From contig NC_087069.1 of assembly GCF_963678635.1 (NCBI RefSeq), forward strand, positions 12,344,530 through 12,408,529: a stretch of 64,000 nucleotides of DNA, given 5' to 3'. Shown piece after piece: positions 46,210 through 55,107 of the stretch (its first letter is position 1; every line of letters begins with the position of its first letter). The notes under the pieces were generated by a model. The model searched no databases, was not told where the DNA came from, and saw only the letters and a list, made by a program, of their open reading frames with translations. Both the position numbers and the translations under genes were made by a program. This stretch comes from Symsagittifera roscoffensis. Its lineage: Eukaryota > Xenacoelomorpha > Acoela > Convolutidae.

Positions 46210-46918
46210 CACACACATACACACACATACATACATACACACGCATTCACATATACATACCTAAGTCTACAACATCACTGTAATCCTCGTGTTTTGACGT
46301 CTCGTAGTAGATCTGCCAGTGTCTATTGGACACTAGATTGGAAGTGTCTCCAAGAATGCTTCCCAATTCCCCGTTCTTGTCTTCGTCCTTGATGCAGAAC
46401 TGACATGTCTTAGCGCAGTGCTCCTTCATGAATGTGTAGTGGCTGTTCGAAATTTCACAGTAGTTTTTGGCCGCCCATCTGGAAAAGAGACAATAGGTGT
46501 TTTTGAAGAAAAAGTCTAAAACTTTTGATTACTTTCCCAGAAGAGCCAGATAAAAGATATATAACAAATGAGCCCAGGCACGGATTATTAAATCCTCGGT
46601 ATAAACGAGACGTCAGAACTCTTGAAACTTTAGTGACATCTAAATAGTTGATCTTTTTTTAAAGTTTCACGGGCTGATCACTTGCTTCCAATTCTAGAAC
46701 AGAATCAAATAAATAACCATCAATTTTTTCCATATCAGAGACTATTCAACAGACAACTGTTTGAAAAAAATTTGGAAACAACCAAATCTGCTTGCCTCGG
46801 ACACGACTTGTATTTGTCGCTGATGTCGCTGCATGTCACTCTGATGTCACAGTCCCTCTCGTCCACGGGAGTATCGCAGTCCTGATACCCATCACACCTC
46901 CACTCTTTCTTAATACAC
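38229..46918 (-). CDS. DEG/ENaC-family sodium channel with LDLa and ShKT modules (5' exons missing)
   Basis: Eleven exons join in phase: 46918-46796, 46478-46261, 45868-45713, 45273-45037, 44788-44571, 44127-44033, 43563-43429, 40391-40215, 40124-39988, 39177-39084, 38445-38229; about 601 residues. All introns are GT-AG except the first visible one, which is GC-AG. Family marks: DEFIIQCTFDGKTC with YGNCWTFN, then PFPDELGITLTPGRHTSIG, GRYGSC...GYSHLGCSKMC, LETCGCVD, FGCQCSQPCHE, and pre-TM2 LRVEVYFEALSYE ending LLSNIGG. TM2 is ALGLWLGLSIITVFEF, with GLS at the selectivity-filter position. The cytoplasmic tail is basic, then His/Pro-rich. Such trimeric cation channels have two membrane segments; TM1 and the N-terminus must lie further upstream, beyond the retroelement block or outside the window. 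Individual splice choices (especially the end of exon 45273-45037) are inferred. Confidence 0.9.
39084..39177 (-). other. Exon with TM2 and selectivity filter
   Basis: Encodes the second transmembrane segment of the channel. The G-L-S tripeptide stands where ENaC/ASIC channels have G/S-x-S; the segment begins right after the conserved LSNIGG of the previous exon. Confidence 0.85.
39664..39833 (-). mobile_element. tRNA-derived SINE, copy 3
   Basis: Minus strand: TCTCAATCAAAAGGTC, then a perfect RNA polymerase III B box, GGTTCGATGCC, then CCATGATCAACGATC and CCCAGCCCAGAAAAACAAC. It lies in the intron between channel exons 40124-39988 and 39177-39084. Confidence 0.72.
40392..43428 (-). other. 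3-kb intron of the channel gene
   Basis: No exon or other gene is supported inside. It is AT-rich and contains the SINE copy at 43190-43358. Short ORFs such as 42012-42308 and 42877-43098 have no recognisable content. Confidence 0.6.
43190..43358 (-). mobile_element. tRNA-derived SINE, copy 2
   Basis: Minus strand: CCGCCTCTCAACCGAAAAGTC, B-box-like GGATGTTCGAGGCC, CACCATGATCCGTGCTC, CATTACCCAGCCCAGAAAAG. The A-box half is eroded or truncated compared with copy 1. Confidence 0.7.
45525..45652 (+). repeat. Poly-G tracts flanking a duplicated GGGGGATTCGTTACAAGG block
   Basis: Two near-identical blocks (GATTCGT(T/A)ACAAGGT) at about 45543 and 45612 lie by G10 and G17 runs inside a channel-gene intron. 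Homopolymer runs like these are prone to length errors in assemblies. Confidence 0.6.
46175..46243. repeat. (CA)n microsatellite
   Basis: About 30 CA dinucleotides with TA/CG interruptions, in the intron just after the ShKT exon. Confidence 0.95.
46261..46918 (-). other. LDLa/ShKT-coding exon pair of the channel
   Basis: Exon 46918-46796 encodes the last half of an LDL-receptor class A repeat (C-IKKEWR-C-DGYQD-C-DTPVDERD-C), then the first cysteines of a ShKT domain (TCSDISDKYKSCPR). The reading continues across a GC-AG intron into 46478-46261 (WAAKNYC, then FMKEHCAKTCQFC), completing the six-cysteine ShKT pattern. The first half of the LDLa repeat must be in an earlier exon. Confidence 0.85.
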
Positions 46919-46921
46919 CTA

Positions 46922-47092
46922 CAAGAAGAATATTAATCTACAAGCATAAAATAATTCTATAAGAAGAAAATAAATCTACAATACTTCTACAAGAAGAATA
47001 TAATTCTACAATAGTTCTACAAGAAGAAAATAAATTCACAAAAATAAAATAAACTACAAAATAAAATTATTCTACAAGAAAAAAATTAATAA
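46922..47092. repeat. Minisatellite, TTCTACAAGAAGAA(T/A)AT unit
   Basis: About six imperfect ~28-bp copies of a unit with CTACAAGAAGAA and AAATAAAT, ending in (TA)n. It abuts the splice acceptor of the LDLa exon. Confidence 0.75.
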
Positions 47093-48019
47093 TATATATA
47101 TATATAACTTCGTAATACACCTGGAAGTAGAGTATAGATTAAGTTTTAAAAATTGAGTATTAGATTGGGTTTTCAGCTTGTTAAAAATTAGGATAAAATT
47201 TAGGTTTAATTCGGTTAAACTTAAACTAAGACTAGTTTAAGACAGGTTGGTTTTAAGATCCCTAAAAGTTTGTTGCAGGCTTTTATCTAAGTTTAGATTA
47301 AAAGACTAAGAGTAACTAGGCTAAACTAAGAGTTAAGTAAAAAGGTTGAATTAAGAATTAGTTGCTCAGAATTGGTTACGTATCAATAAAGATTAATGAT
47401 CGGACACTAGATCTGCCAAAAGCTGTTTTGCTTTTGGCAGGTATTTAAATTAGTATGACCATAACTGAGTATAACTTAAAGGTTAAAATATCACATTTGA
47501 CATTCCCCGCGAAATTTCAGCTAAAGCATAAACTTTCGGCATGCAAAAAAAATATTCTGGCTCAGGGATGAGGTAGTGGGTAGCCTGGTCGGGATAGCCC
47601 CACGTTAGCGCCCGATGGATAGGACGTTAGCACCTGAATGTTAAGATGATGGGTTTACCCAACGAAAGCACCCGATGGGTCAAGTAATGGTTTATTATAC
47701 ATAAATGATTGTACTGCGCTAATAAGGACTCAATGTTGATAGCTAAAGCGACTAAGAAATAGTACGCTATTCTGCAATAGATCAGTAACGTAAGTATACT
47801 AGTCCAGCCGAAAGGTTATCTTATCGGCGGAGAATTGGATCACAAAAGCAAAAGTACCAAAGCTCATATCGAGAACAGTACTAAATTTACTGAAAATTAC
47901 AAAATACAAGTTTTTCAGAAGTTTTAGTTTTGATGTGATGTTACTACTCCTCGGTGGGGTCTAAACGGCATCCCGGTTTGCGGCTCGATTAACGGTCCAC
48001 TTCCTCAGTTCGTCGAGCG
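47093..48019. other. Non-coding region left of E5
   Basis: No gene seen. It contains a short duplication (GTTAGC-CCCGATGG-type block near 47603 and 47661) and likely the 3' non-coding part or LTR of E5, though I found no matching LTR copy. Confidence 0.4.
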
Positions 48020-49867
48020 TCATTGGTCGCCTAGAAGTTCTATCGCCGAAATGATAGAAGGGGTATTTAACCAGTCTGGATCGAATACGATCGGTGTTGG
48101 TGTTGCCTCAATCGATTCGGAGGGAAAGCCCGATGGGTGGAATTGTGTCGTACGAACCTCAGGGCTGAATTGAACCTTCCTGGGTGAGATAGTTTGAGAG
48201 GGTGATACGAGGAACTTTACATCACTCGACTGCTCAGGTCTTTCTTCTGATAAGTAAACTGTCGCTGGATGCGATGTCGAAGATGTTGTCGGGGGGGGGG
48301 GGGGGATTAGGTCTACTACGTCAACTTGGTGGCTTTCCAATTCGATAGTGGTCGCTTCGATCGTTGAGCAATAAGGAGATATGTGAACTCGATGAAGTGC
48401 TTGTTCAACTGGCCTCTCGTCCGACTTGTCTACTAGGCTAGTAAACACTCTCTCCCCCAACATTTTCGGAGGTTGTCTAGATCGCATGGGTCAAGTGTTG
48501 TGTCGAGCATAGGTGTCAGGCAGTTTTTTAGAAGGAGGTGATTTCACTGGTGACGACGCCTTCTTTTTTGCCGTGCCGGACAATTTAGCTTTTATCTTGC
48601 TAGAGGAGGGATCTTTTAGCTGGTTTTCCCTATCCGCCATTGAGTCCGGTTTAGCATTCCCTTCGGTTTGTTCTGCTCCGGGATACTCCGGGTAGTTTGG
48701 TATCCCTTTGTTGCTGGTCTCTACTTCTTCGTGGTTGTCCAGGAAGATGAGTGGCGGGATTAGATGCGGGACTGAACTATTATCGCCAGAGTCAAGGTCG
48801 ATCTCTGCCTTTTCTATTTTTGGTTCAGACTGGTTCGGGATTTCAACTTTAAGGTCTGCTTGATCTTATGGTGGGCGTTCCGTTTGATTTTCTAGATCGA
48901 TTATAGTTTTAGTCTTTAGCTCATTTAGCGAGATTAGGTCGCTGGCATCGTCGTCTGATAATGTTTCGACGGGAGGGTTCGTCGCTCTGCTTTTGTTTTG
49001 ACTAATTCTAGAATAGTGGGCTTTGCCCGCGGGCCTGACTCGTGGTCACTTTCGAGGCCAATGGGAAGCCTCAGCCGTTTCCGTTGTTCTTCCTCCTCTC
49101 TCAGGAGTGTCTCTCTCAAACTATTCATTGCAGCGTTCCGCCCCAATATCGAGCTCTTCGAATTTGGCCTGAAGGTTTCTTTTCTTTTTGGTCGCCTTTG
49201 AACTTCTAAAACCGACGTTTCTTTGGGATTCTCCTGCAGGTTAGCCCGGGTATTTTCTTTATCGTGAGACGTTTGTTTGCGACCTTGCTGCACTCCTGCA
49301 ATGCTTTGCAAAATGACCCTTACGGCCGCACTTATTGCAGTTCCTAACCTTGGCTGATCATTTAGTTAGGTTTCCTTTCTTAAACTGCTGACCACAGTTA
49401 CGACATTTATTGTTTTCGACAATACTTAGGGTCGGTTCGGTATTTACATATTGTGGTCTTTGCGCCGCCTTATAGACAGGGAATTTTAGGTATTGCTGGT
49501 GGATTTTGGTACTTTTGTCGTGGACAAGTTCGTAGGACAGCACGTTTTCTGGAGTCAAGTATTCGATACATAGTTTCTTCTGTATCTCGACATTTTGCAG
49601 ATTTGTAAAAAAAATATCTCTGACTAATTCTGACTCAAGTTCTCCCAATTTACAATTTTTTGCCAACTCGGATAATGTTTCCTGGAATTTCTCTAAACAC
49701 TAACTTTCTTTTTGTCTTCGGCTGAAGAATTTATATCTTTCGTAGGTTAGATTAGTAGAAACTGTAAGAGAAGTTTTTAGTAATTCCCAGAATTCAGCAA
49801 AGTTAATATCCAGTATTCTTTTTCCAGGTTTTTTGTGTGAGAAGCATTTCTGTCCTTCTCTTCCAAG
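48020..49867 (-). pseudogene. E5: gag fragment plus Pro/Ser-rich tail of a gypsy-type element
   Basis: Right of 49350 the minus strand reads gag capsid related to E3 (INFAEFWELLKTSLTV, then LESELVRDIFFTNLQNVEIQKKLCIEYLTPENVL) with a first zinc knuckle, CRNCGQQFKKG, that breaks. In another frame a second, intact knuckle follows near 49310 (CNKCGRKGHFAKHC). After many frameshifts a Ser/Pro/Glu-rich tail runs to a last ORF at 48487-48020. No RT or integrase lies between gag and tail, so most of pol was lost. The 5' part is hidden in the N gap. Confidence 0.7.
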
Positions 49868-50067
49868 NNNNNNNNNNNNNNNNNNNNNNNNNNNNNNNNN
49901 NNNNNNNNNNNNNNNNNNNNNNNNNNNNNNNNNNNNNNNNNNNNNNNNNNNNNNNNNNNNNNNNNNNNNNNNNNNNNNNNNNNNNNNNNNNNNNNNNNNN
50001 NNNNNNNNNNNNNNNNNNNNNNNNNNNNNNNNNNNNNNNNNNNNNNNNNNNNNNNNNNNNNNNNNNN
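49868..50067. other. Assembly gap (200 N)
   Basis: Exactly 200 N. It separates the E4 integrase from the E5 gag; the long frame that reads through it is an artefact. Confidence 0.99.
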
Positions 50068-51475
50068 CTACTAATCCACACCCCCGGTGGTCTCCTACGG
50101 GGCAAAATATTTGATTTATTCCCTTCGATTTAGAAAATTCTGCTAGTTTCGCATTTTTGAATCCCGAATATTGATCTGTCCTTAAATTGTTTGGTATGGT
50201 ATGTTGGGCTATGTAGTTTTTTAAGAATTTGAGTAATTTTTTGCTCCCCGACTTCCTGGTGATCATGGCAGAAGGGTATTTCGAAAATCGATCAATAGAG
50301 ACTATTATGAATAGTTTCTTTCCCTTAGAATCGAACATTGGGCCAGAAAGGTCTATTTGTACTTCCTCGTTCACCTCTGATATTTCTGGTAAGGGTTCCG
50401 CCGAATTGAATGTTTTAGACGTTTTAAGATTCTTACCATATGCTGAACATGATCTGCAGGTTTGGCATATATCAATGATCTCCCTATGCATTTTCGGCCA
50501 CCACAGATATTGTGCGGCGTCCACCATTGCCTCCTGTCCTGGGTGTGTTCGGGCCATTACTGCTTTCCTCAGACAAGTTGGTATTGCCACTCTAATGTCA
50601 ATAATGATGCAGTCGTTGATTACTGAGGCGTCGTCCCAAAAGTTTGCCATGTAGCTGCCCAATCTCAGGAATCCTTCTCTATCCTTCGCTAGGATGTGTT
50701 TCCTTAGTTGGCCTAACTGGCTGTCTTCCGTCGTGAGTTCCCCCAATAGATCCGCATCGAGTATGTTATGGAGGCCTGTGGTGAATGATTTCTTGTTTTT
50801 GTTCACTGGAGCTTCTTGTTCTTTCTTCTTTCCAACTTTATCTGCTATCATGTTGACCCTCACTGTCCTTTTCATTCTGTTCGTTCTGAAGTTTGCCAGC
50901 ATTCGAGCGTAGTTCATCTTGTTCTTGTTTACGATATTGATCCTTTTCCTTTTCCTGCTCTCGGTTATCATCTCCACTGTCTGTCTTGTTTCTGCTCTAT
51001 TTCTTTCCTCAATCGGGTTTTCAATCTGTTTTATGGATGGCAGGATGAATTTATTCATTTTCCTCTGAAAATTTTGTTTTGTTGTTTTGATTATGAGTTT
51101 ATTTGAGCTGGTGATGTTTAAGTTATAGGTCGGGGACAATGAATTTTGTATATTTTTGGCTGAATATAACTCCATTGCTTCTGATTGGTTGGATTTTGAT
51201 ACGACGCTCTCTCGTGGTGAACTGGTTAGATATGGAAAAGTTTTGAATAAATTAAAATTTGACGAATCTGATTGGTTACAATTTTCACCGCATGGCTTTC
51301 CGCCCTCTCGTGGTAAGTTGTGCATTTGCATTTCTTGTTTTGATTGGTTGTTGTTTTTGCCGCATAAATTTCCGATCTGTACTTGAGGGATGTGAATTTG
51401 CATACATTGATCTGATTGGATAGTGTCAGTTCTGCATGACGATGCGCCCTCTTGCGGATGTGTGAACATTTGCAT
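50068..51475 (-). pseudogene. E4 integrase frame
   Basis: Reads from the 72-bp repeat array into a basic spacer (MITESRKRKRINIVNKNK), then the integrase zinc region HPGQEAMVDAAQYLWWPKMH with CQTCRSC, and the core with D in QIDLSGP and D in RTDQYSGF. The E-motif (GLV) runs into the gap. It is in a different frame from the preceding RNase H ORF, so the array region carries a frameshift. Confidence 0.85.
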
Positions 51476-51570
51476 ATCTGATCCTGATTGGTTGATACTT
51501 GTTCCTTCCGTATCGGATGTTTTGTTACTTTTTGCGGTTCTGCATCGAGGATCTGATTGGATAAATTCTT
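51181..51570. repeat. 72-bp tandem array in E4 pol with CCAAT, octamer and CTCF-like motifs
   Basis: CTGATTGG or TTGATTGG (CCAAT box on the minus strand) recurs at about 51181, 51268, 51340, 51412, 51484 and 51553, with spacings 87, 72, 72, 72 and 69 bp, all multiples of three. The exact octamer ATTTGCAT occurs at 51324, 51396 and 51468, 72 bp apart. CGCCCTCTCGTGG (51301) and two weaker relatives (51202, 51444) resemble the CTCF core on the minus strand. The array lies between RNase H and integrase and is open in two frames. Confidence 0.85.
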
Positions 51571-52350
51571 TGGGTGTTTTCCTCCGTTCTCCCTCTCAAT
51601 TAGTGTAAATCTCTTTGAAATTATCCTGTTTTCCTCTAGGTGGGCCTTGACTAATTGGATTTTTTCAATTTCTTTTGTCGGCGCTGGAGTGTTAATCACC
51701 CTCCATGCTTCATCAAATTTTTCGATGGCTTTGACTACAAAGTGTTTGTCGTGTTTTGATATAGGTGGTGCCTCAAATTTAGGACTTCTTGATAAGTAAT
51801 CTGCCATTCCTATTTTAGCTCCTGCGATGTGAGAAATTCTATATTCGAATGGTAGCATTCTGTCTGCCCATCTTGTCAGCCTGGCTTGATATGTTTTGTT
51901 GCCCCGATTTTCTGTTAATACTGTGACTATTGCCTTATGGTCGGTTAATATTTGGAATTGGTTTCCCAATAAATAATTTTTGAAGAATTCACATGACCAT
52001 ACCACCGCTAGTAGTTCGAGCTCCTTAGTGCTGTACTTTTGTTCAACTGCATTCAAAAATCTTGATGCGAATGCGATTGGTACCCATTTGTCCGGTTCCA
52101 ATTCTTGCTCTAATGCAGCCCCCAATCCTTTGTGACTGGCGTCACATTTAATCCTACATTGTTTGGTGGCATCGTAATGGTGCATTTTTGTTATGTTGGC
52201 GATTAGTTCTAGGGTTTTCTTAAATGCGTTGTTTGCTTCTTCACTCCAAATGATTTTTTCTTTGTTATCCGCCTTCAATGATGGGCGTAATGGTTCGGTG
52301 TGTTTTTGGAGATTGGGTATAAATCTGGACATGTGATTTGAAATACCCAT
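51226..52350 (-). pseudogene. E4 RNase H and spacer ORF
   Basis: Begins at the RT connection (MGISNHMSRFIPNL), then RNase H: KCDASHKGLGAALEQ, FASRFLNAVEQKYSTKELELLAV, ILTDHKAIV, and HIAGAKIGMADYLSRSP at its end. It then reads through the 72-bp array and stops at 51226. It is the longest intact part of E4 pol. Confidence 0.87.
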
Positions 52351-52383
52351 GAACGATCTCAGTTGTTTCAGAGATTTTGGCGG

Positions 52384-53671
52384 TTATAATGCCATTACTG
52401 CTTCTATCTTCGAGTGTTTTGGTCTCACTCCTGTCTCGTCTATCTCGAATCCCAGCCAGATTAATTTTGTTTTTGAAAATTCACATTTGCTGAGTTTTAG
52501 CGCAAATCCTTCTTTGTCTAACCTTGACAGGACTTTGTCAACGATTTCATTGTGTTCCGTGACTGAACTTTTTGATACTATTAGTATGTCATCTAAGAAA
52601 CAGAAGACTCCTTGAATTCCTTGAACTGTGTTGTCCATTGCCTTCTGGAATTCCTTTGGCATGTCTGTTAGTCCATAAAATCCGGTTTTGAATCTGTACG
52701 TTCCAGTAAATTTCCCGCATACGATGCTGAAGTTACAGTGTTTGCTCATAGATTCGTCTAATGGGAGTTGACTGAATGCGTACTTTAGATCTAATGACGT
52801 AAACTAGACTGTGCCCTCTGTCTTGGCTGTAATTATTTGGGCTGCTGAGTCGAGTAGTTCTAATAAATTTGGCATCTGAAATTTTTTTTTGAAGATCTGT
52901 GAATTCATTGGTTTTGCGTCCATTGCTAGTTTCACCGTGCCGTCCTTTTTTGCTGTTATGACTACTGGAGCTACGAAATGATCACTTGTGCATTTATCAA
53001 GTTTTACTATGTGGCCTTCTTTTATGAGTTTCTTAATTTCCGCTCCCACTTTGGTTTGAAAATGGATTGGCACTCTTCTGCCCTTTTCCTGAATTGGGAT
53101 CAATGGTGATTTAAATGACGTGAATACCTTGTGGTTCTTTGAGCGTCCCAATCTATGGAATACATCATTGTATTTCTTAGTGAATTTGTTCCTCCAAAAA
53201 ATCGATTCGACTGGTTCATTTTCTTGCTCTTCTGAAATTGCATTTATTGAATTTTTGGGTGGTTTTAGTTGAGTTGTTACTATTCCCAGGTCTGGTTGGA
53301 TGTCTAAGCCTAATAAACATCTGGTTCTGTTCTCGGAAATTAAGAATTTCGCTCCTTGTAGTCTCCATCCATTTGAGTAAATGTCAATTTCTAGTATTCC
53401 GAAGAGTTTTATCGGTTTATGGTTGTAATCTACGTACGTTGTGGATAACGGATTCTTATCTAGTGATATGATCTTTGCGTTGGGGTCTTTCTGTAATAGA
53501 GTTTCAGCTGTACGGGCTTCCAGTGTCAACGGTGGCGCTAAATAAAGAGCCTCTTGTTTTTAGCGTTGTTCGTAGACACTTAGTTTTCCCCGTTGCAGAG
53601 TTGATGACTTCTAGATTCTTGACTGTTTCCGTTTGTAGTGATGCTTCCGAGATTTTTAGGACTGAGTCGTT
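52384..53671 (-). pseudogene. E4 protease and RT, broken
   Basis: After the gag stop the same frame continues to the protease motif ATVDTGSP near 53535; the following protease body (ending LLGLDIQPDLG) is in the next frame, so a one-base shift sits at the active site. RT begins around GRRVPIHFQTK near 53070. TAG at 52804-52806 replaces the Trp of the WFTNLDLK-type motif, and RT goes on (TGTYRFKTGFYGLTDMP, CFLDDILIVSKSS) to a stop at 52384, where another shift leads to the RNase H frame. Confidence 0.85.
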
Positions 53672-54832
53672 CTATTCACTGTCTGAGTCTATGAAGTTAG
53701 AGTCCTCTTCTTCGTCCGGATCTGGTTGTTCGACATTGGCCACTTGATTACTGTTGCAGCATTTCGCAAAATGTCCCTTTTTTCCACAATTTCTACATGT
53801 TGCTCCTCTGGCTTGGCATTTAGATTTGTGTTCGGGTGTGAATCTTCTTCCACAGAAATAGCATGGTTTAGATTGAGTGTTCAAATGGTCTTGCTGGTTT
53901 TTGGGTTTGAAATTTCCCTTCCCTAGCGCTCTATTCATTCTGTTTTGGACATTGTTCTTCGACTGGATGGACATCAGTGGTTCTTGTTTGACCCGAAACT
54001 GGTTAGATGAGTTTGTGAAGTTCGCTGAATTGCTCGTTGTAGATGGGTTCTGCTTTTGGAGAGTGCTCGCTGACACGTATCCCTTCTCCTGAGGTAATGC
54101 AGATTTGAGGGTATCATCTACTGTGGCTCCTGGTCTAATGCAAAGTTCTCTTTGAATGTCAGAGAATCTCATTTTTGCAATAAAGATGTCGCGAATGACT
54201 TCCTTCTCTATCTCCTCTGTCCATCCACATATTGAAGCTTGTCCTGCTAGGCGGAGGTAAAATGATTCGAGGCTTTCCCTGTACCCGTGCGATGCGTAGA
54301 AGATTTGCATCTTTTCTATGATATAGTTCTTTTCCCGTTTGAATAGTTGTTCGCAAGCATCGTGGAAAAATTTGAATTTTACTGTGTTTAGGTTGGTATC
54401 TGCATGTTGTTGGAGGAATTTTTTCTTCCCTTCGTTTCCCAAGGCGAAGAATAACCTTGACCTAATCCTTGCATCTGCTTCGTGATAATACACATTTGGA
54501 CTTATTTTGGGTCCCTTCTTTCTTCGTTCTTCGTTCGCTTCGTTTGTTCTCTTGATTGCCGCTTCATTTCTTGCGGTTCTACTGTCCGCTTCTTCTGCCG
54601 TTTCTGAATTTGGAATCTGTTCAGGTCTTGGTGGGGGGTCGTCGTGTACTTCTGCCGGATCTGTAAGTAGGATATTCGGGTCACCATTTTTTTTGAGTGA
54701 TACGGCGAGGAAAAATTGGCCTATCCACACCTCCCAAGGATAAGGAGGTTCGGCTGACGGTTTACCCCAAAATGAAGGGACACCTAGCAGTTCCGTCCTG
54801 TCTTCAGAAGAAGAAACTGCTGGCTGCGGCAT
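53672..54832 (-). CDS. E4 Gag (386 aa, intact frame)
   Basis: Opens MPQPAVSSSEDRTELLGVPSFW and carries PYPWEVW, matching the E2/E3 Gag opening. The middle is a Gag/capsid domain (ARIRSRLFFALGNEGKKKFL, EVIRDIFIAKMRFSDIQREL). Two zinc knuckles near residues 326-360 are CX2CX7HX3C (CYFCGRRFTPEHKSKC), then CX2CX4HX4C (CRNCGKKGHFAKCC). The C-terminus is acidic (DPDEEEDSNFIDSDSE) and ends at UAG. The next codons stay open in the same frame into the protease, so the UAG is either a suppressible stop or a nonsense change. Confidence 0.9.
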   Translation of the reverse strand: MPQPAVSSSEDRTELLGVPSFWGKPSAEPPYPWEVWIGQFFLAVSLKKNGDPNILLTDPAEVHDDPPPRPEQIPNSETAEEADSRTARNEAAIKRTNEANEERRKKGPKISPNVYYHEADARIRSRLFFALGNEGKKKFLQQHADTNLNTVKFKFFHDACEQLFKREKNYIIEKMQIFYASHGYRESLESFYLRLAGQASICGWTEEIEKEVIRDIFIAKMRFSDIQRELCIRPGATVDDTLKSALPQEKGYVSASTLQKQNPSTTSNSANFTNSSNQFRVKQEPLMSIQSKNNVQNRMNRALGKGNFKPKNQQDHLNTQSKPCYFCGRRFTPEHKSKCQARGATCRNCGKKGHFAKCCNSNQVANVEQPDPDEEEDSNFIDSDSE

Positions 54833-55107
54833 GTGATAATCCCTAAATCTTATCTGAAAACTAGACTAATAATACAGTTGAATTAATAGTAAAGTTTAAT
54901 AAGTAAGTATGGATCAATGAATAGAAGATAACTATAATATTTCAGTAGTTAACACAGAGTGAGTCTCAGTCTTTAGCACCATCAAGTTGTTAGAACAATC
55001 AACGTGATTGACAGGTCTTTAATTAGTGTTATTCAAATGATCTCTAACAATAATAATAATAAGATATAACGTCCTCTATCTTAGGTGGTCTACTCACTAC
55101 CACCACA
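54832..55107 (-). repeat. Candidate E4 5' LTR
   Basis: On the minus strand, TGTGGTGGTAG...ATTATCACA runs straight into TGCCGCAGCC, which matches the E2/E3 primer site at 8 of 10 positions; the gag ATG again begins on the last LTR base. The outer end is a guess from the TGT start, since no 3' LTR copy is visible. Confidence 0.45.

Larger units (their letters stand above)
50068..55107 (-). mobile_element. Ty3/gypsy-type element E4, decayed, cut by the gap
   Basis: On the minus strand, a candidate 5' LTR, gag, protease, RT, RNase H and integrase follow in order, with several frameshifts and nonsense changes. It is a distant relative of E2/E3: the same gag opening (IPSFW / VPSFW, then PWE-W), the same paired knuckles and the same integrase region. 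The 3' part is lost in the gap. It lies upstream of the visible exons of the DEG/ENaC gene, on the same strand. Confidence 0.88.

Noticed and set aside
46921-47092. CRISPR-like array
   Set aside because: Imperfect contiguous units without unique spacers in an animal intron; a minisatellite.
49700-51475. A single 591-aa protein from integrase to Gag
   Set aside because: It reads through 200 N of unknown length; treated as two separate element fragments.
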